This document shows, piece after piece, positions 1 through 10,735 of a stretch of 60,000 bases of DNA (the first letter of the stretch is position 1; every line of letters starts with the position of its first letter). A program made the position numbers and the translations under genes. The notes under the pieces were generated by a model. It saw only the letters and a list, made by a program, of their open reading frames with translations. It did no database searches and was not told where the DNA came from. The stretch comes from Antedon mediterranea (taxonomy: Eukaryota > Echinodermata > Crinoidea > Comatulida > Antedonidae): assembly GCF_964355755.1 (NCBI RefSeq), contig NC_092678.1, forward strand, positions 20,000,922 through 20,060,921, given 5' to 3'.

Positions 1-484
1 TGCTGTACTTTATTCTTTATTCTTACAACCAACAGTGCACGGGTTCATAATACAAATATATATTTAAAAACACAACGATAACATGTTTATAATAATACCG
101 TTCAAAAAACATTTAAATTGCGAACCGCAACAGTTAAAAATACCTAAACAATTATTAGATTTATAATTATAAATCTTGAAACGAAGATTATGAACACAGA
201 CATTAAATTAAATTAGATTAAGACATTTAAACTGAAAAATAAAGTCCTGTTTTGCTTTTCCTGAAATGGGGGAAACGACAGGGTAGGCCTATACTATATA
301 ACTTAATTTTGTAGACGATTTCAATAAATCGTATGAATTAATAATATAACACATAGGCCATGTTTCATTTTATACCTACAATTTCTTAAAATTATTTTTT
401 TGTTTGTAAACATTAATGTTTAAAAAACAAACATTCTTTGTGCCGCACTTGGGGTATGCGTATGACATGTCGGTGCGCTTTGCA

Positions 485-492
485 TGACGTCA
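485..492. promoter_or_regulatory. CRE palindrome upstream of copy 1 start codon
   Basis: TGACGTCA lies 10 bases upstream of the ATG and overlaps an octamer-like TTTGCAT. This fits binding by CREB/ATF-type bZIP factors. A forkhead-like GTAAACA lies about 90 bases upstream of the ATG. The same arrangement stands before copy 2. No TATA box is apparent just upstream, and the transcription start was not located. Confidence 0.45.
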
Positions 493-502
493 CACAATCA
501 CC

Positions 503-722
503 ATGGATAGAAATGTAAACGTACGCACGAAACAAAACCTCAAATGGCAACTAGCGACAGCTTGTGCCGGATGGCTGGTGAATAGCCCGATAAATATCGG
601 TCGTTTTTCCAGTCTTTACAACCGTTTTCGGAAGTATTTTAATAAATTAATTGATATGCCTATTTCTCTTTGTTGTGGAATTAAACTCCGCCTTCCCAAA
701 TGTTTACGTAGAACAAGAATAG
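503..722 (+). CDS. Exon 1, copy 1 (start exon)
   Basis: The ATG sits in a strong Kozak context (CACCATGG). The exon encodes 73 residues plus one base and ends at AATAG|GTAAGT, phase 1. The peptide is basic, with runs such as RFRKYFNK and LRRTR, and has no obvious signal peptide. It appears identical to exon 1 of copy 2 at the nucleotide level, while the flanking sequence 241-330 differs by several indels, which supports coding constraint or very recent conversion. Confidence 0.65.
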
Positions 723-3700
723 GTAAGTTAATTACGTTACATTACAACATAGGCCTAGTCTGATTCTAACTTTAGGCAAGTTATCCTATCTAGGCACCAT
801 GCCTAATTTAGATTATATTACAACACTTAATTAGTAACTGGTGTTGTTTTCTTTACATTTTTGGTAGGCCTATGTACACTTTAAAAAGATAAGGTTAAAA
901 GTATTATTAAACTATGGGAAAATGGCATAATTATTGTTACAATAATGTTTGTTTATGTAACCGTAGTTACTGAACTTGTAGTGGTGCGTATAAAATGGTC
1001 GCGTAAAAGAGCATCAGCGCGGTCTTAGTTGACCTCTCACGTCACGAGATCACAAAAAGCGGTGTGACGTATGTAAAACAATGAATTGCTCTGGGGGGCG
1101 TGGCCTGTATTATAATCACAATGCTATTGGTGTAAAGTTAGGCGCTTAATTACGTCATAAAATGAAAAAAAAAATCGTGATACGTTGCGAGTGTGTGTTT
1201 GTCGAGAGTCGGTGGTTGATCGGGGTCGGATCCGTGGACGTGGTAGTTTGTACTAGCTTAGGCCTTAGGCTAGCTATAGGCCTACTAGGCCTAGTAGTAG
1301 AAGCAGTAGGCCTACTGGCCAAAACCTCAAAACATGCCTAGCTAGGCCTAGGTAGCGGTACTACTACTAGCCTACTACAGTAGTACTACTAGTATAGGGT
1401 AGGCCTAGTACTAGCCTAGCCTATAGATGGCCTAGGCCTAGCTAGACTAGAGCCTGCCCTGAGGCTAGCCTAGCCTCAGCTCAGGCCTAGCTAGCTAGAG
1501 TAGTACAGTAGGTCTAGACTCTCTAGGCCTAATGCTAGTCATCTAGGCCCTAGCTAGGCTAGCCTCTAGCCAGCTACACTAGCTTAGCCTCTCTATAGCT
1601 TTAGCCTAGGCTAGTAGGGTAGGTAGGCCTAATTAGTATATAGAATTATAGGTTAGGCCGGCAGCCTAACCTAGAGGCCTACTACTAGGCTAGCCTAGAG
1701 GCCTTAGCCTAATACTAGCTAGTAGAAGGCTAGCCTCTAGCTAGGGCTAGGCCTACTATTATAGGCTAGACTAGCCTAGTAGTATTAACTATTAGTTTAA
1801 TAGTTTAGTATTACGAGGCCTCTCACTAGGCGATCCTATACTAAGCTACCCAAGAGTATAAGAGCCTACCTAGCTAGGAGGAGGCCTGGCTAGTATTTTA
1901 GGCTGTGCCCTATCTAGCCTAGTTGATATCCCTTCCCAACCAACACTATCTTCACGCATTGCAAGGCCGTAGCGAGAGGTTAAAATCAGACGAAGCAATA
2001 TGCTTTTAATATAATTATATTATATAAAATATGAACTCAGCTTCTTAGTGGGCTGGGTTGTGAAATTTTCAGAGATAATTCGAGCGCCTCTTCTTCCTCA
2101 TGCTAACTACGGCCCTGCATTGTTCATATTGGTATCTTTTTTTGTAGTTGTAGCAGTCTTACCAGCAGGACCCCCAGCCCTAGTAGTAGCAGCAGCAACA
2201 GGAGATGAAGAAGATGAATCCTATAGACCAATAGATGGAAGTTCAAACAATCAATCATCATCTTCACCTGCTGCAGGTAGGCCAGCCTTGCATAATAGCC
2301 TATCATTTACTATTTTCCTTAGGACACCACAGATTTGTATACAGTATATAGGGTATGCTGTTTACTTTAGAATTAAAGATTAATGTGAAAAACTTTTATC
2401 ACAGTCAACTCACTCACTCCTGGCCTGAATGACTTATTACAACTAACAAGCGCAAAACATCTGCGATTGACACTAAAACTAGACACGTCCACCTGCCAGA
2501 CATCGCAACTTGCAGTCAAGAGCACCAATGACGAAGATGTGCAACTCAAAAAGCGTGCAGCTACATTTGTACAAGATGTCCTAGCCACTGCAGTTGCAAA
2601 ATGCCAAGCCATAGAACAAGACGAGAACAACACTGACCGTAAGAACATACACTACCTTTATGCCTAAGCCAATTGATAGGCCTACCACTAGCATAAATAG
2701 ATATCGAAATAATTTTCTTGTTTTGTTTTTAGATAAAGAATTTGATGATGAATAATTGTTATTTGAATTTTTTTTAAATAAAGTCTTTTTTTTATCTTAA
2801 TCATAAAAGAATTGTATAATAATTGATTATAATTTTAGACATATCAAAATAATTGTAATAATATCTTTATAGACAAGGCAACTGAAGCACAGCAGCCAGC
2901 TGAAACCTCCACCTCTGATGAGGATGTCGAGCTTGACAATCTGGCCACAAATCTTGTGGAAGAAACTTTGTCAGTAGTAATGGCAGAACAACTGGCAACT
3001 GTTCATAACAATAAAGCACATTATCCAACTGCAGGTAGGCCAGCCTTGCATAATAGGTTATCATTTAATATTTTCTTTAGGACATCCCACATGATTTGTT
3101 TTAGTGTATATTAGTATGCTGTTGGAATATATTACTTTAGAATTAAAGTTTAATTTGAAAAAACTTTTATCACAGGCAACTCACTCACTCTTGGCCTGAA
3201 TGATTCATTACAACTAACAAGCACAAAAAATCTGCGATCGTCACAAAAACTAGACACGTCCACCTGCCAGAGATCTCAACTTGCAGTCAAGAGCACCAAT
3301 GACGAAGATGTACAACTCAAAAAGCGTGCAGCTACATTTGTGCAAGATATCCTAGCCACTGCAGTTGCAAAATGCCAAGCCATAGAACAAGACGAGAACA
3401 ACACTGACCGTAAGAACATAATACACTACCATCATGCCTAAGCCAATTGAAAGGCCTACCACTAGCATATAGATATCGAAAAGTAATTCAAGCCATCAAA
3501 TGTGGAGCATGTGTACCTAAAGACAACCTCTCCCCAACACCCAACCCAGTCCACCTCGTTAAATAAACCAATCAATCTCTCATCCTTTTTTTATAATTGA
3601 TTAAATTCTCTTTCACATTTATATTTAGATTTGTTCTCAGAATTGAAGGACAAAATATATAGCTCATGTTTTTCTGTTTTCTTTTCGTCTCTTAATTTAA

Positions 3701-6700
3701 TTTTCTTGTTTTGTTTTTAGATAAACAATTTGATGATGAATAACGGTTATTTAAATTTTTTTTAAATAAATTCATTTTTTTTTATCTTAATCATAAAAGA
3801 ATTGTATAATAATTGATTATAATTTTAGACATATCAAAATAATTGTAATAATATCTTTATAGACAAGGCAACTGAAGCACAGCAGCCAGCTGAAACCTCC
3901 ACCTCTGATGAGGATGTCGAGCTTGACAATCTGGCAACAAGTCTTGTGGAAGAAACTTTGTCAATAGTAATGGCAGAACACCTGGCCACTGTTCATAACA
4001 ATGAAGCACATCATCCAACTGCAGGTAGGCCAGCCTTGCATAATAGCTTATCCTCTAATATTTTCTTTAGGACATCCCACATATTTTTTTTTTTAGTTTA
4101 TATTAGTATGCTGTTGGAATATATTACTTTATAATTAAAGTTTAATTTGAAAAAACTTTTATCACAGTCAACCCACTCACCCCTAGCCTGAATGACTCAT
4201 TACAACTAACAAGCGCAAAACATCTGCGATCGTCACAAAAACTAGACACGTCCACCTGCCAGACATCTCAACTTGCAGTCAAGAGCACCAATGACGAAGA
4301 TGTACAACTCAAAAAGCGTGCAGCTACATTTGTGCAAGATATCCTAGCCACTGCAGTTGCAAAATGCCAAGCCATAGAACAAGACGAGAACAACACTGAC
4401 CGTAAGAACATACACTACCATCATGCCTAAGCCAATTGAAAGGCCTACCACTAGCATAAATAGATATCGAAAAGTAATTCAAGCCATCAAATGTGGAGCA
4501 TGTGTACCTATAGCCAACCTCTCCCCAACACCCAACCCAGTCCACCTCGTTAAATAAACCAATCAATCTCTCATCTTTTTTTATCTCTTGAATTGAAGGA
4601 CAAAATATATAGCTCATGTTTTTCTGTTTTCTTTTCGTCTCTTAATTTAATTTTCTTGTTTTGTTTTTAGATAAACAATTTGATGATGAATAACGGTTAT
4701 TTAAATTTTTTTAAAATAAAGTCTTTTTTTTTTATCTTAATCATAAAAGAATTGTATAATAATTGATTATAATTTTAGACATATCAAAATAATTGTAATA
4801 ATATCTCTATAGACAAGGCAACTGAAGCACAGCAGCCAGCTGAAACCTCCACCTCTGATGAGGATGTCGAGCTTGACAATCTGGCAACAAGTCTTGTGGA
4901 AGAAACTTTGTCAATAGTAATGGCAGAACAACTGGCCACTGTTCATAACAATGAAGCACATCATCCAACTGCAGGTAGGCCAGCCTTGCATTATAGCTTA
5001 TCATCTAATATTTTCTTTAGGACATCCCACATGATTTGTTTTAGTGTATATTAGTATGCTGTTGGAATATATTACTTTAGAATTAAAGTTTAATTTGAAA
5101 AAACTTTTATCACAGGAAACTCACTCACTCTTGGCCTTAATGGCTCATTACAATTAACAAGCGCAAAACATCTGCGATCGACACAAAAACTAGACACGTC
5201 CACCTTTGAGACATCACAATTTGCAGTCAAGAGCAACAATAATGAGGATGTACAACTCAAACAGCGTGTAGCTACATTTATACAAGATGTCCTAGCCACT
5301 GCAGTTGCAAAATATCAAGCCATAGAGCAAGACGAGAACAACACTGACCGTAAGAACATACACTACCTTTATGACTAAGCCAATTGATAGGCGGCCTAAC
5401 CAACCGATTTCCTAAACTGTTATATTTATTAACAATTAGAAATCTATATTATAACATATCAATAACCCAATTTGTTTTTGCTCTCCCCCTCCTCCTAGAC
5501 CTCACAACCTATACTTGTACAGATCGATGGTCAGAATATGGAGACACTTTCTTCAGATTGAAAGGAAATACTATGGCAGGTGGCCACTTTGTAAGTAACT
5601 CATAGACCCTGCCCCACAAAAACATGTACACAGGCAGTGGCATGTGCCTCTTTCAATGTACGCAGTTTAATGAATGTCAAAAAAGAGGAAAACAAATTCT
5701 TCTTCCCAAAAATAATTTTTTCCCAACAAAAGCAAAAACCAGAAAAAGAAAATTTAAGCAAAATAAAGACGATCTAGGCTACCAAACAACAGGACACTGA
5801 CCTTCACTACATAAAACGTTATTATGCGGATGCTATACGATTATGCCCAACCCCACATTAGGCGACTAGTAGTACCACGGTACCATCCATAGTCCATATT
5901 ATTATTTTTTTTTTTACTATGTTTGAATTTTTTATAGGCATCAGATTGCAAAAGCATCCAGGAACAGAATGACGAAATGGATGAAGCATTTTATAAGTAT
6001 GAAGTGGAAAGTGATTATGACTGGATAGACATGGGACCTTCAGACCCAAGCGATGAAGAACCAGATGCCTGGGTGAGGCAGAGAGCTATCGCCCAGAGAT
6101 TAGCAGCCAAGGCTGCAAGGAGATCTTTGAATATTAACCCTGGTAAGCCAACTGAAGCCTCCATCTGTGATGATGATGAGGAGCTGAACAATCATCCAAC
6201 TGCAGGTAGGTCAGCCTTGCATAATAGCTTATCATTTAATATTTTCTTTAGGACATCCCACATGATTTGTTTTAGTATATATTATATAAATATTAAACTT
6301 TTATCACAGTCAACTCACTCACTCTTGGCCTGAATGACTCATTACAACTAACAAGCACAAAACATCTGCGATCGACACTAAAACTAGACACGTCCACCTG
6401 CCAGACATCACAACTTGCAGTCATGTTCACCAATGATGAAGATGTGCATCTCAAACAGCAAGCAGCTACCTTTGTACAAAATGTCCTATCAACTGCAGTT
6501 GCAAAATGTCAAGACGAGAACAACACTGACCGTAAGAACATACACTATCATCAATTGATAACATACAGTATTTATTTGTAGATTTCTAAAAGAAGTTTTA
6601 AGCTGTAAAAAAGGAGTGTGTGTACCTGTAGCCAACCTCTCTCCCAACACCCACCCAGTTAAATAGACAAATCAATCTTTCATCTTTTGTTTTTTTAAAC

Positions 6701-8197
6701 AGATTCTTGTTTACATTTGTTCATTCTCATTTTTAAAGGAGACAGTATATTAAGCTCATCTTTTTCTGTTTTCTTTTCATCTCTTAATTTCCTTTTCATG
6801 CTTTGTTTTTCGACGAAAAATTTTATGATTAAAGAAAATTTGAATAAAAAAAGATAAATATTCATGATTTGTTGTTATAATTGTTATTATTATTGTATAA
6901 TTTTTAGAATATTAATTAATTGTAATAATTATCAAACAAATTTCTCTATAGACAAGGCAACTGAAGCCCAGCAGAAAACTGCAGCAGAGCAGACAACTGC
7001 AGAAAAGCAAACAACTGCAGCCTCCATCTCTGAGGAGGATGAGGAGCTCGACAAGCTTTCAAATTCTGTTGTTCAAGATGTTTTGTCAAAGGTCGCAGAA
7101 AATCTTGCCACCACCAACCTGCTAACTGAAAAACAGCAGACAACTGATGCCCAGCAGCCACCTGAATCAGCCTACACGGATACAGTAGAGAAAGATCAGA
7201 GGAAAGGTACAATATGACTTTTCATTCATATGAATTTTCATTTAAGCCTAACCAATCATTTCTTATACTGTTATATTTTTTAACAATTTGATATCTATAT
7301 TATAACATATCAGTAACTGAATTTCCTTTTACCCTGCCCTAGATCTCACAACCGATACTTGCACAGAATACGGAGACCCTTTCTTCGGAATCAAAGGAGA
7401 TACAGCTATGGCAGGTGGACAATTTGTAAGTAACTCATAGACCTCACAAAAACAGGTACACAACAAGCAGTGGCATGAGCCTATTTCAATGTACTTAATT
7501 TACTGAATGTGAAAAGAGTGAAAAAATAATTCGGCTTCCCAAAAATAATTTAAAAATAAAGAAGATCTAGGCTATCAAACAACAGGACAATGACCATCCT
7601 TGTACATAAAACGTTTTGTGCGTATGCGATATGATTATGCCCCACCCCACAACATTTCATTAGAGTCCACGGTACCATCCATAATCCGTATTATTTTTTT
7701 AAAGTTTTTACTATGTTTGAATTTTTTATAGGCATCAGATTGCAAAAGCATCCAGGAACAGAATGACGAAATGGATGAAGCATTTTATAAGTATGGAATG
7801 GAAAGTGACTATGACTGGATAGACATGGGACCTACAGACCCAAGCGACGAAGAACCAGATGCCTGGGTGAGGCAGAGAGCTATCGCCCAAAGATTAGCAG
7901 CTAAGGCTGCTATGAAATCATCGAATATTAACCCTGGTAAGTTTATTTTTATTTTTAAAAGCTGATTTGTTTGTCTACGCTTTACAAATTCTTCCCTATT
8001 AGTAGGGCCTCATGAGTACTAAAAATATTCATTCATTTTAATGTTTAGACCAACACGAGCTACAAGACGTCGACAATGATGAGGAAACAAATTGCCGACC
8101 AATAGTAGTTGACATGACATCACTGGCTGACATGACAGCAGATGATGATCCAAACTTAACCTATCATGATGCTACGATAGACCAATACAATTACTGA
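503..8197 (+). CDS. Unrecognised repeat-exon gene, copy 1 (about 1014 aa, 16 exons)
   Basis: I do not recognise this gene. Exons inferred from GT/AG sites and matching phases are 503-722, 2148-2276, 2405-2638, 2873-3034, 3176-3409, 3863-4024, 4168-4401, 4813-4974, 5116-5349, 5499-5590, 5938-6205, 6310-6531, 6952-7206, 7343-7425, 7732-7936 and 8049-8197. The sum is 3045 nt, a whole number of codons with one terminal TGA. Most of the protein is alternating A and B modules that are acidic and rich in Ser, Thr, Asp and Glu, each with one amphipathic helix. No signal peptide or clear membrane segment is visible. The second copy downstream keeps every shared frame open although its introns carry indels, which argues for a real coding gene. 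A possible role as a kinase-anchoring scaffold rests only on the helix pattern. Start, exon 2 acceptor and use of the fused exon are the least certain points. Confidence 0.68.
723..2147 (+). other. Intron 1 of copy 1, with a CTAG/GGCC-rich block and TATA motif
   Basis: No exon is supported here. TATAAAA at 989-995 is followed by GC-richer sequence with CGTCAC/GACGT half-sites and a GGGGCGTGGCC (KLF/Sp1-like) box near 1094. From about 1250 to 1900 the intron consists almost entirely of CTAG, AGGCCT and TAGGCC words. The exon 2 acceptor (a T run then GTAG) closes the intron. A second in-phase acceptor lies 6 bases further on. Confidence 0.5.
2148..2276 (+). CDS. Exon 2, copy 1
   Basis: This exon has 43 codons, phase 1 to phase 1. 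The peptide starts with a hydrophobic stretch (VVAVLPAGPPALVVAAA), then an acidic run and a Ser/Asn-rich tail. Its donor GCAG|GTAGG and the first 70 bases of the following intron match those after every A exon, so this exon sits at the head of the duplicated module. Copy 2 differs at two codons (Leu to Pro, Glu to Val). An alternative acceptor would start the exon at 2154 in the same phase. Confidence 0.6.
2405..5349 (+). CDS. Alternating B/A exon array, copy 1 (B1-A1-B2-A2-B3-A3-B4)
   Basis: B exons are 2405-2638, 3176-3409, 4168-4401 and 5116-5349 (234 nt each). A exons are 2873-3034, 3863-4024 and 4813-4974 (162 nt each). All are phase 1 at both ends, so units can be gained or lost without a frameshift. 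The units repeat about every 950-990 bp and include near-identical introns. B starts with a SLTLGLNDSLQLTS-like segment. A starts with KATEAQQPAETSTSDEDVEL. Both share the plan DEDVxL, a few residues, then a helix (B: AATFVQDVLATAV; A: LATxLVEETLSxVM), so A and B are probably ancient duplicates of each other. B4 is the most diverged B copy (Phe, Glu and Asn replacements, FETSQFAVKSNNNEDV). Confidence 0.68.
5499..5590 (+). CDS. Exon C1, copy 1
   Basis: This exon has 92 nt, entering in phase 1 and leaving in phase 0. It encodes LTTYTC, then EYGDTFFRLKG and MAGGHF. The acceptor has a strong C/T tract (CTCCCCCTCCTCCTAG) and the donor is TTT|GTAAGT. The related exon C2 at 7343 is shorter and lacks the DRWS segment. 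Confidence 0.6.
5938..6205 (+). CDS. Fused exon D1/A with two possible donors, copy 1
   Basis: The exon opens in phase 0 (ASDCKSIQEQNDEMDEAFYKY) and runs through the acidic DYDWIDM and PSDEEPDAW segments to NINPG. In the sister exons (7732 and 16972) the exon ends there at CTG|GTAAG. That donor is kept here at 6142, but the intron is missing: a shortened A-type sequence (PTEAS, DDDEEL, NNHPTAG) follows directly in frame to a second donor at 6205. Both donors leave phase 1, so either keeps the frame. The A remnant has lost its amphipathic helix. Confidence 0.6.
6310..6531 (+). CDS. Exon B5, copy 1
   Basis: This B-type exon has 74 codons, phase 1 to phase 1. It lacks four codons near its end relative to other B exons (AKCQDEN instead of AKCQAIEQDEN), an in-frame loss. 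The helix core FVQNVLSTAV is kept. It also differs by MFTNDEDVHLKQQ. It follows the fused exon. Confidence 0.62.
6952..7206 (+). CDS. Exon A4, long variant, copy 1
   Basis: This is an A-type exon expanded to 85 codons. It has a Gln/Thr/Ala-rich repeat (EQTTAEKQTTAAS) in place of QQPAETSTS and an extra tail after the helix (EKQQTTDAQQPPESAYTD). The helix SNSVVQDVLSKVAENLATT is intact. The donor is AAAG|GTACAA, weaker than the others, and the phase is 1 to 1. Confidence 0.58.
7343..7425 (+). CDS. Exon C2, copy 1
   Basis: This second C-type exon has 83 nt (phase 1 in, phase 0 out). It reads LTTDTCTEYGDPFFGIKGD then MAGGQF, and is three codons shorter than C1. The acceptor is CCCTGCCCTAG and the donor TTT|GTAAGT. 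Confidence 0.58.
7732..7936 (+). CDS. Exon D2, copy 1
   Basis: This exon has 205 nt, phase 0 in and phase 1 out, ending at CTG|GTAAGT. It encodes an acidic Asp/Glu/Tyr-rich stretch followed by an Ala/Arg-rich helix (RQRAIAQRLAAKAAMKSSN). It is very close to the D exon of copy 2 and lacks the A fusion seen in D1. Confidence 0.62.
8049..8197 (+). CDS. Terminal coding exon E, copy 1
   Basis: The exon starts after TGTTTAG and encodes 48 acidic residues (DQHELQDVDNDEET, ADMTADDDP, ending DQYNY) before TGA. It is nearly identical to the copy 2 exon at 17289, with a few substitutions. Confidence 0.62.
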
Positions 8198-8308
8198 ATA
8201 CTTTAATCATATTTACAATGGACTAATTATAATCATTTCAATATTAATTTTTACGATAAGGATACATTATTTGATATGTTTGTTTTATGAATTTTACAGT
8301 TGTGCAAT

Positions 8309-8314
8309 AATAAA
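8309..8314 (+). terminator. Polyadenylation signal, copy 1
   Basis: AATAAA lies 112 bases after the stop codon and is kept in copy 2. Homology between the copies ends about 55 bases further on, so the duplication includes the likely 3' end. Confidence 0.45.
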
Positions 8315-8368
8315 TGAAAATTTGATATATATATTGTAAACTTTGTTTTTAATTTTATTTATTTCTCT

Positions 8369-9989
8369 TTCGGGCTTTTGATTTTAATATAGTTAATGAA
8401 ATCTTTTTACTTTCCTACATTGAAGTACTTTCTATTATAATAATTATAAATAAGATAAGAATTTCACCTAATTAACACATAAAGTACTACAAATCATTAT
8501 TGTCAATTCTGTATGATTTTAATTGGTTCTATATTAATTATATCCTTATTCTCATATAAAACAAAAAATCAATAAAACCGCTAAACTCAGTTTTTAAATA
8601 ATTTTGATAATTTAATAAATAAAATTTTTGAATACTAGTATTGTAAGATGAAATGACAGAAATGTTAAAATTATTGAGAGAATTTAAAATATTAATTAAT
8701 TCAGGCTTCTCTGATTATTGTTAAAAAAACCAAAAATAACACTCTGACAACATAAAATCAGAGCCATATAAATATATATATATGGCTCTGCATAAAATAA
8801 TTTTTAACGGTCGATAAACTTTTTAACAGCACTTAGGCCCAACATTCGGTTCACGATGTGAGGACATAGTTACCATTTCTGGCATTATTATTATTATTAT
8901 TTTATTTTTCTTTTATTAGGTGATATTTTATAATAAAAAGATCACTTATTGTTATTGTATGAAAATATTATTATTGTTTTACTTTATTTTTAGTCGCATT
9001 CAACGGTCGGTCGGTTGGTCGGTAAATACTAACTTGAGCACACGACTGCAACCATGTATATGGACTTGTTTCTTATTTTTACTATTTCAAAGACTTATTT
9101 TTTCACCAAAACACTTGGCGTTTGTCCATCCATAGTCGTCAGTTCTTGCACTTTTTTTAAATACCTTTTTGACAAAATTCTCCGGCCCAATTTCCACATT
9201 TAAATTAGTTTATTTTTGCACAGTGACAACATCGTCGCAGATCCGTTTTTAATAGTGGGTGAAGGGATGTATAAAAATGAAATACTTTGCGAGCGAACCA
9301 AGGGCCCAGGTCGGGAACCAGGGGGATGGGGGAAAGCCCACTTGAAAGCTCGGCTCTTTGAGTAATTTATAGATCGTTTCAATCGATTTCTGAACACATA
9401 AAAATTCCACCCAGAAGAATACAATTAGGTTACGCATTTTTTAAGCACTGGTCCTGATGCCCCACTGGGTATATATTCACACAAAATATATAATCTTTAT
9501 TTGTATGTAGATACTGTATTTTCAGAAATTACATACGATATGTCGATATAAGAAGTCTTACTTTATATTTCATTTCAATAATTTAACGATTTTGCCTTTC
9601 AAAAGTGAGGGGGACAATCACTCACTAATCAAATTATCTACAACTCCGTGGATGCGTAAGATCGTATCTGTAAATTTGGTGATTTACTATAACAACTTTT
9701 AATTGATGTCCACTTGTCTGTTGTTAGTAACATACCTTTTACGAGCTTATATCGAATATTCTTCTTATGGCATGAGAACATTTCCCGAATGATCTTAATC
9801 GAAACGGTACTGAGTTTGGTCTTCTAGCGTCCCAGCCGCTCCCCCAAAAGTCATCCATTCAGAAGCACTGATGAACACAGTTTATCCGTGGTGGCTATGA
9901 GTGGTCCGGTCCCGGGACATGACTAATTATAATTATGCCCGAGAGCACTCTATAGAATTTCAATGAATTGTATGTTTGTACTAACTTAA
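8369..9989. other. Spacer between the two gene copies
   Basis: No gene is supported. It contains a 32-base palindrome at 8759-8790 and a TTA-rich run near 8885. It also has a dispersed repeat at about 8803-9075, whose first part resembles 19870-19915 and whose last part resembles 35755-35815. From 9200 to 9960 the GC content is higher. Minus-strand open frames there (to about 74 codons) show no recognisable domain. If this spacer is part of the duplicated unit, its partner lies left of the window. Confidence 0.5.
8759..8790. repeat. 32-base AT-centred palindrome
   Basis: The arms CAGAGCCATATA and TATATGGCTCTG are exact reverse complements around an AT core. This could be a hairpin or a small transposon remnant. 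Confidence 0.6.
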
Positions 9990-10497
9990 TGCTGTACTTT
10001 ATTCTTTATTCTTACAACCAACAGTGCACGGGTTCATAATACAAATATATATTTAAAAACACAACGATAACATGTTTATAATAATACCGTTCAAAAAACA
10101 TTTAAATTGCGAACCGCAACAGTTAAAAATACCTAAAAAATTATTAGATTTATAATTATAAATCTTGAAACGAAGATTATGAACACAGACATTAAATTAA
10201 ATTAGATTAAGACATTTAAACAGAAAAAAATAAATAAAAAAAATAAAGTCCTGTTTTGCTTTTCTTTTAAATGGGGAAAACGATATATACTATATAACTT
10301 AGATTTAATAATTCATTAATTTTGTAGACGATTTCAATAAATCGTATAAATTAATAATATAACACATAGGCCATGTTTCATTTTATACCTACACTTTCTT
10401 AAAATTATTTTTGTGTTTGTAAACATTAATGTTTAAAAAACAAACATTCTTTGTGCCGCACTTGGGGTATGCGTATGACATGTCGGTGCGCTTTGCA

Positions 10498-10505
10498 TGA
10501 CGTCA
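10498..10505. promoter_or_regulatory. CRE palindrome upstream of copy 2 start codon
   Basis: TGACGTCA stands in the same position relative to the ATG as in copy 1. Both copies therefore keep the same proximal promoter elements, including TTTGCAT and the forkhead-like GTAAACA further upstream. Confidence 0.45.
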
Positions 10506-10515
10506 CACAATCACC

Positions 10516-10735
10516 ATGGATAGAAATGTAAACGTACGCACGAAACAAAACCTCAAATGGCAACTAGCGACAGCTTGTGCCGGATGGCTGGTGAATAGCC
10601 CGATAAATATCGGTCGTTTTTCCAGTCTTTACAACCGTTTTCGGAAGTATTTTAATAAATTAATTGATATGCCTATTTCTCTTTGTTGTGGAATTAAACT
10701 CCGCCTTCCCAAATGTTTACGTAGAACAAGAATAG
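10516..10735 (+). CDS. Exon 1, copy 2 (start exon)
   Basis: The peptide, Kozak context and donor (AATAG|GTAAGT, phase 1) are the same as in copy 1. I saw no nucleotide difference in the exon, although upstream and downstream flanks carry indels. Confidence 0.65.

Larger units (their letters stand above)
1..8368. repeat. Tandem duplication, left unit
   Basis: Bases 1-8368 match 9990-17605 almost throughout. The offset is about 9989 at the left, 10013 at exon 1, 10004 at exon 2 and about 9240 at exon E; the changes come from intron indels and gained or lost exon modules. The left limit is cut by the window. Exons in the shared part are nearly identical, so the duplication is young or is homogenised by conversion. 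Confidence 0.85.

Noticed and set aside
2048-2147. Upstream extension of exon 2 as a separate start (frame beginning at a GTG)
   Set aside because: There is no ATG start, and a good acceptor (T run then GTAG) at 2147 gives the correct phase with exon 1.
2867-3064. Minus-strand frames repeating across the A and B exons
   Set aside because: They are antisense shadows of the exon array. They lack splice logic and recur only because the exons are repeated.
9200-9437. Two overlapping minus-strand frames of 62-74 codons in the spacer
   Set aside because: No recognisable domain and no clear splice or promoter context; the two frames overlap. I could not support a gene, although the region is GC-richer than its surroundings.
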